Source: Achromobacter insuavis
Lineage (GTDB): Bacteria; Pseudomonadota; Gammaproteobacteria; Burkholderiales; Burkholderiaceae_B
Length of the DNA stretch: 64,000 nucleotides
Assembly: GCF_902859645.1 (NCBI RefSeq)
Contig: NZ_CADIJR010000010.1
Coordinates: 1-64,000 of the forward strand
Reading direction: 5' to 3'
The notes below the pieces were generated by a model that ran no database searches, was not told the origin of the DNA, and worked only from the letters and a program-made list of their open reading frames with translations. This document shows, piece by piece, positions 11,324-19,402 of the stretch (positions are counted from its first letter, which is position 1; each line of letters opens with the position of its first letter). The position numbers and the translations under genes are program-made.

Positions 11324-11465
11324 GGAGTCTCCTGATGCGCGGTCCGGCGAGCGGCCGCGCTGTTGTCCGAGGGCCGCGTGGGCGGCGCCGGGGCGGCTTG
11401 GGGCCGCGTTTGTTGTGTCCAGGACTCTACGCAATCCGCCACTTGATAAAAAGGGATAAATATTT

Positions 11466-11482
11466 AAGGAATTTCATTCCTT
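11466..11482. promoter_or_regulatory. AT-rich inverted repeat between the Bug gene and sulP
   Basis: AAGGAAT-TTC-ATTCCTT is a 7-base perfect inverted repeat in the AT-rich 305-base divergent gap between the Bug gene and sulP, which otherwise holds no gene. It is followed at 11485-11499 by another GGAA...TTCC pair. It lies 143 bases upstream of each start codon and is a candidate operator or part of the divergent promoters. Confidence 0.4.
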
Positions 11483-11628
11483 TTGGGAATGATCTGTTCC
11501 GCGCGGGCGCCACCCGGCGGCGAGACGGTTTGATTTGCCATCGGTTTTGGGGACGTAGACTGGTGTAGGCTTGGCGCTCCTCCGCGCCCCGCGGTTTCCT
11601 CTCTCCGTTTCCTCCGTTTCACCGCTCC

Positions 11629-13320
11629 ATGACTCTACGATTTCTTCCTGGCCTGAACAATTTCCGGGGCATCACCCGGGAGTCCGCCGGCCGCGATATC
11701 GCCGCGGGGTTGAGCGTGGCCGCGGTGGCGTTGCCGGTGGGACTGGCCTATGCCGCGATGATGGGCGTGCCGCCGGTGGCCGGGCTGTGGGCGGCGATCG
11801 CCGGCATGCTGGGCTACGCGCTGTTCGGGTCCTCGCGCACCTTGATCGTGGGGCCCGACACCGCCACCTGCACCCTGATCGCGGCGACGCTGACGGGCAT
11901 GGCGCTGACCACCCCGGAAGACCGCTTGGTGGCCGCCACCGGGATCGCGCTGACGGTCGGCGTGGGCTGCCTGATCGCGCGGGTGCTGCGGCTGGGCGTG
12001 CTGGCCAACCTGCTGTCGCGGCCGGTGCTGATCGGCTACATGGCGGGGGTGGCGGTGACGCTGGCGCTGTCGCAACTGAGCGGCCTGACCGGCGTGGGAC
12101 TGCGCAACAGCGGGCTGGTGCATCCGTTCCTGGAACTGTCGCGGCGCGTGTCGGAGATCCGCATTCCGACGCTGTGCCTGGGGCTGGCGTCGTGCCTGCT
12201 GCTGGTGGCGATCAAGCGCTGGCGGCCGACCTGGCCGGGACCGATCATGCTGGTGGTGGGCGCCTGCCTGCTGTCATGGCTGTTCGACTTCCCCAACCTT
12301 GGCATCGCGGTGGTGGGCGAGGTGCCGGCGGGCCTGCCGGCGCTGCGCCTGCCGGTGCGACTCGAAGGCGTGGACAACATCCTGCTGGGCGCGGCGGGCG
12401 TGCTGGTGGTGAGTTTCTCCAGCGGCATCGTGACGGCGCGCAGCTTCGCCGCGCGCAGCGGCGAACACGTGGACCCGAACCGCGAGCTGGTCGGCTTCGG
12501 CGCGGCCAACGTGGCGGCGGGGCTGTTCCAGGGCTTCGTGGTGACCGGGGCCGATTCGCGCACGGCGGTGGGGCTGGCGGCGGGCGGCTCGTCGCCGCTG
12601 GTCGGCGTCAGCGCGGCGGCGGCGCTGGCGTTGGTGGTGGGCCTGCTGAGCGCGCCGCTGTATTGGCTGCCGCAGGCGGTGCTGTCCGCGATCCTGCTGC
12701 TGGCGGCCACCAGCCTGTTCGACGGCCAGGCCTTCATGCGGCTGGCGCGGATCTCGCGCATCGAGCTGGCCTTCGGCATCCTGGCCGCGGTCGGCGTGGT
12801 GGGCTTCGGCGTGCTGCAGGGCGTGGCGGTGTCGGTCGGCGCCACGCTGCTGTACGCCATGTATGTGTCCGGCAATCCGCGCGACGCGCTGCTGGGCCGC
12901 TTGCCGGGCGAGTCGGTGCTGGGCAAGATGCACCTGAATCCGCAGGCGCAGCCGGTGCCGGGCACGGTGATCTGGCTGTTCGAATCGTCGGTGTGGTTCT
13001 TCAACGCCGACGCGTTCCGGCGGCGCGCGCGCGAGATCATCGAGCAGGCCGGCGACGTCACCTGGTTCGTGCTGGACGCCGAGGCCATGACGCAGGCCGA
13101 CGCCGACGCGATCGAGGCGTTGTACGAATTGCGGCGCGAGCTGCGCGATCGCGGCATGGTGCTGCTGGTGGCGGGCGGCCATGGCCAGTTCCGCATGGCG
13201 CTGGAACGCTCCGGCCTGGCCGACCGCATCGGCCGCGACAAGATCTTCCCCTCGCCCGAACAGGCGGTCGAGGCCATTGAGCGCTGGCGCCAGGGACCGG
13301 CGCCGGCCACGCTGTCCTGA
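11629..13320 (+). CDS. SulP-family anion transporter with STAS domain
   Basis: Inner-membrane transporter of the SLC26/SulP family, whose bacterial members carry sulfate, bicarbonate or dicarboxylates. The first 420 residues hold many hydrophobic segments, with the family patterns GLSVAAVALPVGLAYAAMMGVPP near residue 30 and VGPDTATCTLIA near residue 80. The C-terminal 110 residues form a STAS domain (TWFVLDAEAMTQADADAIEAL). Length, 563 residues, is usual. It is not linked to sulfate-assimilation genes here and the substrate is undetermined. Its promoter must lie in the AT-rich gap shared with the divergent Bug gene. Confidence 0.92.
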   Translation: MTLRFLPGLNNFRGITRESAGRDIAAGLSVAAVALPVGLAYAAMMGVPPVAGLWAAIAGMLGYALFGSSRTLIVGPDTATCTLIAATLTGMALTTPEDRLVAATGIALTVGVGCLIARVLRLGVLANLLSRPVLIGYMAGVAVTLALSQLSGLTGVGLRNSGLVHPFLELSRRVSEIRIPTLCLGLASCLLLVAIKRWRPTWPGPIMLVVGACLLSWLFDFPNLGIAVVGEVPAGLPALRLPVRLEGVDNILLGAAGVLVVSFSSGIVTARSFAARSGEHVDPNRELVGFGAANVAAGLFQGFVVTGADSRTAVGLAAGGSSPLVGVSAAAALALVVGLLSAPLYWLPQAVLSAILLLAATSLFDGQAFMRLARISRIELAFGILAAVGVVGFGVLQGVAVSVGATLLYAMYVSGNPRDALLGRLPGESVLGKMHLNPQAQPVPGTVIWLFESSVWFFNADAFRRRAREIIEQAGDVTWFVLDAEAMTQADADAIEALYELRRELRDRGMVLLVAGGHGQFRMALERSGLADRIGRDKIFPSPEQAVEAIERWRQGPAPATLS

Positions 13321-13411
13321 GCCTCTGGGCGGGCGACGCTGTCGCCGCCCCGTCCGTCCATGCTGATCCGTCTACGCGACCGGGCCTCGCCGCGCCGGCC
13401 GCGGGCGGCCT

Positions 13412-14185
13412 TCAGTCGATGATGTGATAGCCGCCGTCGATGTACAGCGTCTGCCCGGTCATGCGGCGGGCGGCGTCGGTGGCGAGCCAGGCGGTGGCCT
13501 CGCCGACGTCTTCGATCGACACCAGGCTGCGCGCCGGCGCCTTGGCCTGGGCGCGGTCGAGCAGCGCGTCGAACTCGGCGATGCCCGAGGCCGCGCGGGT
13601 CTTGAGCGGCCCGGGCGAAATGGCGTGCACGCGGATGCCCTGCGGGCCGAGTTCGGCCGCCAGGTAGCGGGTGGCCGATTCCAGCGCGGCCTTCACCGGA
13701 CCCATCATGTTGTAGTGCTCGACCACCATCTGCGAGCCGTAGTAGCTCATGCAGAACAGCGCGCCGCCGCCGGGCATCAGCGGTTCGGCCAGCTTGGCCA
13801 TGCGGATGAACGACCAGCACGACACGTCCATGGCCGTGAGGAAACCGGCGCGCGAGCAGTCGGTGACGCGGCCGTGCAGGTCGTCGCGCGGGGCGAAGGC
13901 GATGGAGTGCAGCACGAAGTCCAGGCCGCCCCATTCGGCGGTGATGCGTTCGAACACGGCTTCCAGTTCGCCGTCGCGCAGCAGGTCCAGCGGCATCAGC
14001 AGCGATGCGTCGACCTGGCGCGCCAGCGGTTCGACGTGCGGGCGCGCCTTGTCGTTCAGGTAGGTCACCGCCAGCTCGGCGCCCATGGCGCGGAACGCCT
14101 TGGCGCAACCCCAGGCAATGGAGTCGGCGTTGGCGATGCCGGTGACCAGGCCGCGCTTGCCGGCCAGGGGCAGGGCGGCGCTCAT
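13412..14185 (-). CDS. fabI: enoyl-[acyl-carrier-protein] reductase (FabI-like)
   Basis: Short-chain dehydrogenase-fold reductase predicted to reduce enoyl-ACP with NAD(P)H. The 257 residues show the FabI-type nucleotide site GLVTGIANADSIAWG at residues 12-26 and the catalytic set Tyr148, Tyr158 and Lys165, aligning with Tyr146, Tyr156 and Lys163 of E. coli FabI. The sequence around the active site is divergent (SYYGSQMVVEHYNMMG), so this may be a second, non-housekeeping FabI. It is the last gene of the DUF3141-pta-ackA-fabI operon; its ATG overlaps the ackA stop as ATGA. Co-control by oxygen is inferred from the upstream FNR-like site. Confidence 0.88.
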   Translation of the reverse strand: MSAALPLAGKRGLVTGIANADSIAWGCAKAFRAMGAELAVTYLNDKARPHVEPLARQVDASLLMPLDLLRDGELEAVFERITAEWGGLDFVLHSIAFAPRDDLHGRVTDCSRAGFLTAMDVSCWSFIRMAKLAEPLMPGGGALFCMSYYGSQMVVEHYNMMGPVKAALESATRYLAAELGPQGIRVHAISPGPLKTRAASGIAEFDALLDRAQAKAPARSLVSIEDVGEATAWLATDAARRMTGQTLYIDGGYHIID

Positions 14186-15366
14186 CGTTGCTTCACCAGG
14201 GCCAGGGTGTGCTGCGCGATGATCAGCTCTTCGTTGGTGCGCACCACGTACACGCCAATGCGGCTGTCGTCGCTGGAAATGCGCGGTCCGTGATGCGCAT
14301 TGCGTTCGGGGTCGAGCTTGATGCCGAGCCAGCCCCAGTGCTCGCTGATGGCCTGGCGGATCTCGGCCGAGTTCTCGCCGACGCCGGCCGTGAAGACGAT
14401 GCCGTCGATGCCGTTCATGGCGCAGCCCAGGCCGATCATGCCCTCGGCCACGCGCCAGGCGAAGTACTTGAGCGCCAGCCTGGCCGACGGCGCGTCGCTG
14501 GCCAGCAGTTCGCGCATGTCGTTGCTGATGCCCGACAGGCCCTTCATGCCGCAGTCGTGGTACAGCACGTGCTCGATGTCGTCGTGCGACATGCCCTGTT
14601 CCATCATCCACAGCACCACGCCGGCATCCAGGCGGCCCGGCCGCGTGCCCATGGGCAGGCCCTCGAGCGCGGTGAAGCCCATGGTGCTGTCGACGCTCTT
14701 GCCCTGGTGCATGGCGCAGGCCGACACGCCCGAGCCCAGGTGCGCGGCGATGATCTTGCCCATGGCGATCTCGGGCAGCGCCTGGCGCAGCCGCTGCGCG
14801 ATGTATTCGTAGGACAGGCCATGGAAGCCGTAGCGCCGCACGCCCTGCTGGTACAGCGACTCGGGCAGGGCGTAGCGGTCGGCCACGTCCGAATGGCTGC
14901 GGTGGAAGGCGGTGTCGAAGCACGCCACCTGCGGAATCCACGGACGCCGCTCGCGGATCACGCGGATCGGCGCCAGGTTGTTGGGCTGGTGCAGCGGCGC
15001 CAGCGGCGTGAAGGCCTCGAGCCGGGCGAGGATGTCATCGTCGATCAGCACCGGTTCGGACAGGTCGGGGCCGCCGTGCACCACGCGGTGGCCGACGGCC
15101 AGCGGCGCGCCGCCCAGGTGGCCGCTGAGCCAGGTGCCGACCACTTCCTGGCCGTTTGGCACGTCGGGCGCGTGGCTGGGCGCGATGTCGCGCTCCACCA
15201 GCGTCTGGCCGGCGGCGTCGCGCACCCGCAGGCGCGGATGGCTGGTGCCGATGCCTTCGAGCTGGCCGCCCAGGCGCGGCGCCAGGGCCTGCTTGTCGTC
15301 GATGTCGTACAGGTAGAACTTGATGCTGGAACTGCCGGCGTTGATGACGAGAATGGTGTCGGACAT
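14182..15366 (-). CDS. ackA: acetate kinase
   Basis: Converts acetyl phosphate and ADP to acetate and ATP. From MSDTILVINAGSSSIKF the protein has 394 residues, the normal size, with the ASKHA phosphate loop INAGSSSIKF at its start, the AHLGSGVSACAMHQGKSVDSTMG core region and GLSYEYIAQRL. The start was set at 15366 because the longer frame adds non-homologous residues. It follows pta after 78 bases and overlaps fabI by four bases. With pta it forms the substrate-level phosphorylation branch from acetyl-CoA. Confidence 0.96.
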   Translation of the reverse strand: MSDTILVINAGSSSIKFYLYDIDDKQALAPRLGGQLEGIGTSHPRLRVRDAAGQTLVERDIAPSHAPDVPNGQEVVGTWLSGHLGGAPLAVGHRVVHGGPDLSEPVLIDDDILARLEAFTPLAPLHQPNNLAPIRVIRERRPWIPQVACFDTAFHRSHSDVADRYALPESLYQQGVRRYGFHGLSYEYIAQRLRQALPEIAMGKIIAAHLGSGVSACAMHQGKSVDSTMGFTALEGLPMGTRPGRLDAGVVLWMMEQGMSHDDIEHVLYHDCGMKGLSGISNDMRELLASDAPSARLALKYFAWRVAEGMIGLGCAMNGIDGIVFTAGVGENSAEIRQAISEHWGWLGIKLDPERNAHHGPRISSDDSRIGVYVVRTNEELIIAQHTLALVKQR

Positions 15367-15444
15367 GGAGTCGATCGCCTCTTGATGCAAGGGACAAGGC
15401 GGGGCGGGGGCCCCGCCGCTCATTCACGGCCTGTCGGGCCGGCG

Positions 15445-16389
15445 CTAGGCCAGCGGACGCGCCTGCTGCGTGGCCAGGTGGTGCGCGTAGATCGCCGCCA
15501 CCGCGCACGACGCCAGGCGCGAGCGCGGGCTGTCGGCGCGGCTGGTCAGGATGATGGGCACGCGCGCGCCCAGCACGATGCCGGCGGCTTCGGCGTTGGC
15601 CAGGAACGTCAGGTTCTTGGCCAGCATGTTGCCGGCTTCCAGGTCGGGCACCACCAGCACCTGGGCCACGCCCGCCACCAGCGAGCGGATGCCCTTGATG
15701 CGGGCGGCGTCGGGGCTGATGGCGTTGTCCAGCGCCAGCGGGCCGTCCAGCACGCCGCCGGCGATCTGGCCGCGGTCGGCCATCTTGCACAGCGCGGCGG
15801 CCTCGATGGTGCTGGGGATGCTGGGGGTCACCTGCTCCACCGCCGACAGGATCGCCACGCGCGGCTCGCCCAGGCCCAGGCCGTGGTGCAGGTCGATCAC
15901 GTTGCGGATGATGTCGGCCTTGGTTTCCAGGTCCGGGAAGATGTTGATGGCCGCGTCGGTGATGAACAGCGGCTCGGCATAGGTCGGCACTTCCATGATG
16001 AACACATGGCTGATGCGGCGGCCGCTGCGCAGCCCGGTGGCGCGCGCCACCACTTCGTGCATCAGCTCGTCGGTGTGCAGGCTGCCCTTCATCAGCAGCG
16101 AGGCCTCGCCGCCGCGCACCAGCGCCACGGCGGTCTCGGCCGCGGCGTGGCTGTGCGGCGCATCGACGATGCGGGCGTCGCCCAGGTTCAGCTTGTACTG
16201 CGCGGCCGTGTCGCGGATCTTGAGCTCCGGCCCCACCAGGATGGGACGCAGCAGGCCCAGGTCGCGCGCTTCCAGCGCGGCCGACAGCGACGGCTCGTCG
16301 CAGGGATGGGCGATGGCGCAGGCGGCGGGCGCCAGGGTCTGGGCGCGCGCGATGAGCTTGTCGTAGTGCGTGGAGGTGGGCAGACTCAT
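15445..16389 (-). CDS. pta: phosphate acetyltransferase (Pta/Ptb family)
   Basis: Transfers the acetyl group of acetyl-CoA to phosphate. The 314-residue length is that of the short single-domain phosphate acetyl/butyryltransferases, without the N-terminal DRTGG part of long Pta. Family patterns are LLMKGSLHTDELMHEVVA, SHVFIMEVPTYAEPLFITDAAINI and ILTSRADSPRSRLAS near the C-terminus. The start ATG overlaps the DUF3141 stop (ATGA), so translation is coupled. Being next to ackA argues for the acetyl rather than butyryl substrate. A much longer open frame upstream is only the shadow of the DUF3141 gene. Confidence 0.92.
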   Translation of the reverse strand: MSLPTSTHYDKLIARAQTLAPAACAIAHPCDEPSLSAALEARDLGLLRPILVGPELKIRDTAAQYKLNLGDARIVDAPHSHAAAETAVALVRGGEASLLMKGSLHTDELMHEVVARATGLRSGRRISHVFIMEVPTYAEPLFITDAAINIFPDLETKADIIRNVIDLHHGLGLGEPRVAILSAVEQVTPSIPSTIEAAALCKMADRGQIAGGVLDGPLALDNAISPDAARIKGIRSLVAGVAQVLVVPDLEAGNMLAKNLTFLANAEAAGIVLGARVPIILTSRADSPRSRLASCAVAAIYAHHLATQQARPLA

Positions 16390-18797
16390 TCCGGTTTGGC
16401 CTTGGCGGTGGCGGGTTTGCGGACGCGCACGGGCGCGGCTTGCTTGCGGGCGGCGGCCTTGACCGCGGCTTGCGGCGTGGACTTGGCGCTGGCCGCCGTG
16501 GCGGCGCGGCGCGGACGGGCGGCGGGCGTCGCGGATTCGGCCGGCGCGGCATCGCGTTTTGCGGCTGCCGGTTTGCGGGCGGCGGGCCGGGTCGGGGCCG
16601 ACGGCTCCCGTTTCGCCGTCGCTGCGCGGGCCGCCGTCTCGAAGATCCGTTCCATCTCGGCCAGGCTGGCGCGCGCGGCCGGGTTCAGCGGCTCGGCGGC
16701 TTCCAGCACGTGCTTCATGCTCTCCAGCGCCTCGCGGATGGCGGCCGGCGACGAGCCTTCCAGCAGCTTGGGCATGGTCTGCAGCACGGCGGCCGAGTCC
16801 AGCCGCATCATCATGGCCTGGTCGCGGGTGATGTCCTTGAATTCCTGCAGCGTCATGGCGTTGCCGGCCTCGGCGCGCATCTTGCGGATCAGCGCGAAGC
16901 TGCGCTCGTCCAGGCCGCCCTCGGCGCCGGCCACGTACAGCAGCATGCGGATGGCCGCGACGCGCAGGCCGCCTTCCTGCAGCAGCGAACGCAGTTCGGC
17001 GGCGCGCTCTTCCATGAAGCGGCGGTGTTCCGGCGACACGCCGGGGTGGCGGCGCGGCTGGCCGTCCTTGCCGCCCAGGCCGGCCAGATCCTGCACCAGC
17101 GGCGAACCGTAGACGCCCATGAAGGTGCGCTCGTCGGCCGAGTCGCGCAGTTCCTGGAAGATGTTCAGGCTGGTCTCGACCAGCTTCGAGAACATCTCCT
17201 GGGCCAGCAGGAACGGATTGTCCGGCGCCACCGGCTGGCGATGCTCGCGCACCTGTTCGGCCACCTGGGCGACCGGGGCGATCAGCGGGTTGCGGTCGGA
17301 CACCAGTTCGTAGGGCAGGCGCAGCGGGTGCAGGCGCTGGCTCCATTCGGCCGACTGCGGCGTCACCAGGGCGCGCACCCAGGGCTGCACGAAGCTGCGA
17401 TAGATGCCCAGGTTGATGTCGGAGATGCGGGCCACGGCCGCGAAGCGGCGGTCGTCGTCTTCCTTGCGGTCGACGATGGCGCGCACGTCGTCCATGTTGC
17501 GCTGCTCGAACGACAGCACGTACTTGCCATAGGCCAGGTCGGCGTTGGGCGTGTCCGGCGTCTTGTCGGCGATCTCGGCCTGGTAGATGCCCGGCGGCAG
17601 CACATCGATCATGTCGATGTTGGAAGTGAATTCCTGGTGCTCCTTGCGCGCCACGCTGCCGGACACGAAGATGCCCAGGTGGCCGATGCTTTCATGCACG
17701 GCGTAGACGATGGTCTGGTCGTGCGCCAGCACCTCGGCGTCGTCCTGGTACAGGTCGGGGATCCAGCCCAGCGCCTGCGGCGGCGGGGTGATGTTGTCGC
17801 CTTTGGAGCAGAACACCACGATCGGCGAGCGGATGTTGCGCAGGTCGATGCGGATGCCGTCGGAGGTGACCAGCCCGGCGGTCGACAGGCGGTTGCCGAC
17901 GAACAGGTTGTCGACGATGTACTGGATTTCCGGCCCGTTCAGGAAGACGTGGCCGCCCCACCATTTCTCGAAGCTCAGGTAGCGGTCGGCCTCGGTGTCG
18001 ACCTTGGCGTACAGGTTGTACTGCTTGGACCAGAGCGTGTTGGCGGGGTTGAGGTTCTCGAAGTTCTGCACCAGCCAGGCGCCGTCGAATTTGCCGTCGC
18101 CCAGGTCGCTGGTCAGGGCGGTGAGCCAGCTGCCGCCGAGCAGGCCGCCGGCGTAGCGCATCGGGTTCATGCCGCGCCAGCCGGCCCAGTAGGACAGCGG
18201 CGCGCCGGCGATGATGATGGGCCCGAACAGTTCCGGGCGCACGGCGGCGGTCATCATGATCTGCCAGCCGGCCTGGCAGTTGGCCACCACCACCGGCTTG
18301 CCCTCGGCGTCGGGGTGGCGGGCGATGATCTCTTCCAGGAAGTGCGCCTCGGCCTTCATCACGTCTTCGACGGTCTGGGTCGGCACCGGCTGCGGCAGGA
18401 AGGTGGCGAAATAGCAGGGATGGCCGGCGCGCACCGCCACGCCGATCTCGCTCTCGGGCTTGAAGCCGCCGATGCCGGGGCCATGGCCGGCGCGCGGATC
18501 GACCACCAGGAAGGGGCGCTTGATCGGGTCGACCGTCACGCCTTCCGGCGGCTTGATGCGCAGCAGGCCGTAATTGACCGGGCGCGGCAGCTCGCGGCCG
18601 TCCAGCACGAATTCGTACTCCATGCTGAGCACGTTCGGGGCCCGCTTGGCCATATGGTCGTGGTACTGGTTGCCGCGCTGGCGCATGACGTCGGCGTACA
18701 GCACGCCGCGCTGCCAGGCGTCCACGGCATATTCATAGGCGGCCGTCCAGGGGTTGAAGGACGGGGCGGGGACGCGATCGTTGCCGGATCCGGCCAT
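16386..18797 (-). CDS. DUF3141 protein, PHA-synthase-like alpha/beta hydrolase with basic Ala-rich tail
   Basis: An 803-residue protein of the DUF3141 family. The first 400 residues look like the alpha/beta-hydrolase core of polyhydroxyalkanoate synthases: the nucleophile elbow is VVANCQAGWQ near residue 172, with Cys where lipases have Ser, and ESIGHLGIF near residue 366 supplies a candidate catalytic His. A middle helical part follows (residues 430-700). The last 90 residues are a Lys/Arg/Ala/Pro repeat tail resembling histone-H1-like or phasin tails. RBS AGGAG is seven bases before the ATG. It heads an operon with pta, ackA and fabI, matching the gene content of low-oxygen loci in Burkholderia. 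The reaction catalysed is not known. Confidence 0.88.
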   Translation of the reverse strand: MAGSGNDRVPAPSFNPWTAAYEYAVDAWQRGVLYADVMRQRGNQYHDHMAKRAPNVLSMEYEFVLDGRELPRPVNYGLLRIKPPEGVTVDPIKRPFLVVDPRAGHGPGIGGFKPESEIGVAVRAGHPCYFATFLPQPVPTQTVEDVMKAEAHFLEEIIARHPDAEGKPVVVANCQAGWQIMMTAAVRPELFGPIIIAGAPLSYWAGWRGMNPMRYAGGLLGGSWLTALTSDLGDGKFDGAWLVQNFENLNPANTLWSKQYNLYAKVDTEADRYLSFEKWWGGHVFLNGPEIQYIVDNLFVGNRLSTAGLVTSDGIRIDLRNIRSPIVVFCSKGDNITPPPQALGWIPDLYQDDAEVLAHDQTIVYAVHESIGHLGIFVSGSVARKEHQEFTSNIDMIDVLPPGIYQAEIADKTPDTPNADLAYGKYVLSFEQRNMDDVRAIVDRKEDDDRRFAAVARISDINLGIYRSFVQPWVRALVTPQSAEWSQRLHPLRLPYELVSDRNPLIAPVAQVAEQVREHRQPVAPDNPFLLAQEMFSKLVETSLNIFQELRDSADERTFMGVYGSPLVQDLAGLGGKDGQPRRHPGVSPEHRRFMEERAAELRSLLQEGGLRVAAIRMLLYVAGAEGGLDERSFALIRKMRAEAGNAMTLQEFKDITRDQAMMMRLDSAAVLQTMPKLLEGSSPAAIREALESMKHVLEAAEPLNPAARASLAEMERIFETAARAATAKREPSAPTRPAARKPAAAKRDAAPAESATPAARPRRAATAASAKSTPQAAVKAAARKQAAPVRVRKPATAKAKPE

Positions 18798-18811
18798 GGC
18801 GATCTCCTATA

Positions 18812-18837
18812 GGTAGCACCCGGCAGCGGGTGCTACC
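18812..18837 (-). other. 5'-leader hairpin before the DUF3141 operon
   Basis: An 11-base stem (GGTAGCACCCG with its complement) with a 4-base loop ends three bases upstream of the AGGAG ribosome binding site (18804-18808). The position suggests an effect on translation initiation or on 5'-end stability. No T-tract follows, so it is not an intrinsic terminator of the upstream gene. Confidence 0.6.
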
Positions 18838-18878
18838 GGACCGGTTCTCCAAGTGGAACCAGCTGACTTGACCCCCCC

Positions 18879-18884
18879 ATTACA
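18879..18884 (-). promoter_or_regulatory. -10-like hexamer of the DUF3141 operon
   Basis: TGTAAT on the reverse strand lies 82 bases before the DUF3141 start and about 41 bases downstream of the centre of the FNR-like box. No good -35 hexamer is seen, as is common in activator-dependent promoters. Confidence 0.4.
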
Positions 18885-18918
18885 CCCGAATGGATGTTGC
18901 ATCGCAACATGGGGACGG

Positions 18919-18932
18919 TTGATGCAAGTCAA
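18919..18932. promoter_or_regulatory. FNR/ANR-type binding site
   Basis: TTGAT-GCAA-GTCAA matches the FNR/ANR consensus TTGAT-N4-ATCAA at nine of ten defined bases. It lies 122 bases upstream of the DUF3141 start, in the only sizeable gap before that operon. The operon encodes Pta and AckA, which suits induction at low oxygen. Confidence 0.72.
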
Positions 18933-18980
18933 ACGCCCGGAACTATCCGTCCCTGCTTGATGCCGGGCCCGCGCCGTGAT

Positions 18981-19382
18981 TCATGGGGCGTGGTGGCACA
19001 CGGCTTCGATGCGGTTACCGGACGGGTCCGACAGAAAGGCGGCGTAGTAATGCGGATGGTAGTGCGGCCGCAGCCCCGGGGCGCCCTGGTCGCTTCCGCC
19101 GTGGGCCAGTCCGGCGGCGTGGAACGCATCCACGGCGGCGCGGTCGGCGGCCTTGAAGCACCAGTGGCGGCGCGCCGGCGGCGTTGGCGACGCCGCGGGA
19201 TCGGCCTGGACGCTCAGGTAGGTATGGCCGGCATCGCCGGGGCGGCAGCGTTCGCCATAGCCCAGGGCGTCGGCGTGGTCGTAGACCTTGGCCGCGCCCA
19301 GGGCCGCCATGACGGCATCGTAGAACGGCCGGGCGCTGTCGAGTCCGGCGACGCTGATGGAGACGTGATCCAGCAATTGCAT
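18981..19382 (-). CDS. VOC-family (glyoxalase/bleomycin-resistance fold) protein
   Basis: A 133-residue single-domain VOC protein. It opens with LLDHVSISVAGLDSARPFYDAVMAALG, the usual first beta-alpha motif with the metal-binding His, and ends with HYHPHYYAAFLSDPSGNRIEAVCH, where the last Glu completes the metal site. The closest general class is small glyoxalase-like enzymes of unknown substrate. The ATG at 19382 was chosen because the fold begins immediately; longer frames are shadows of the upstream glutathione transferase gene, whose stop is 20 bases away, so the two may be co-transcribed. Confidence 0.85.
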   Translation of the reverse strand: MQLLDHVSISVAGLDSARPFYDAVMAALGAAKVYDHADALGYGERCRPGDAGHTYLSVQADPAASPTPPARRHWCFKAADRAAVDAFHAAGLAHGGSDQGAPGLRPHYHPHYYAAFLSDPSGNRIEAVCHHAP

Positions 19383-19402
19383 GGCGGCTCCGGGGGCGGG
19401 AA

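Noticed and set aside
10343-11434. Start of the first Bug receptor at 11434
   Set aside because: The added 37 residues precede a perfect signal peptide, and AGGAGA stands correctly before the ATG at 11323.
14188-17112. A 974-codon forward frame across ackA and pta
   Set aside because: Antisense shadow with low-complexity composition and no motif; the reverse strand carries well-supported genes.
15445-17346. A 633-codon frame that would extend Pta upstream
   Set aside because: The added 319 residues are low-complexity shadow sequence of the DUF3141 gene; the true Pta start is the ATG overlapping the DUF3141 stop at 16389.
18838-18918. Possible tRNA or small RNA upstream of DUF3141
   Set aside because: No cloverleaf or conserved tRNA elements can be drawn; the stretch is explained as promoter and leader.
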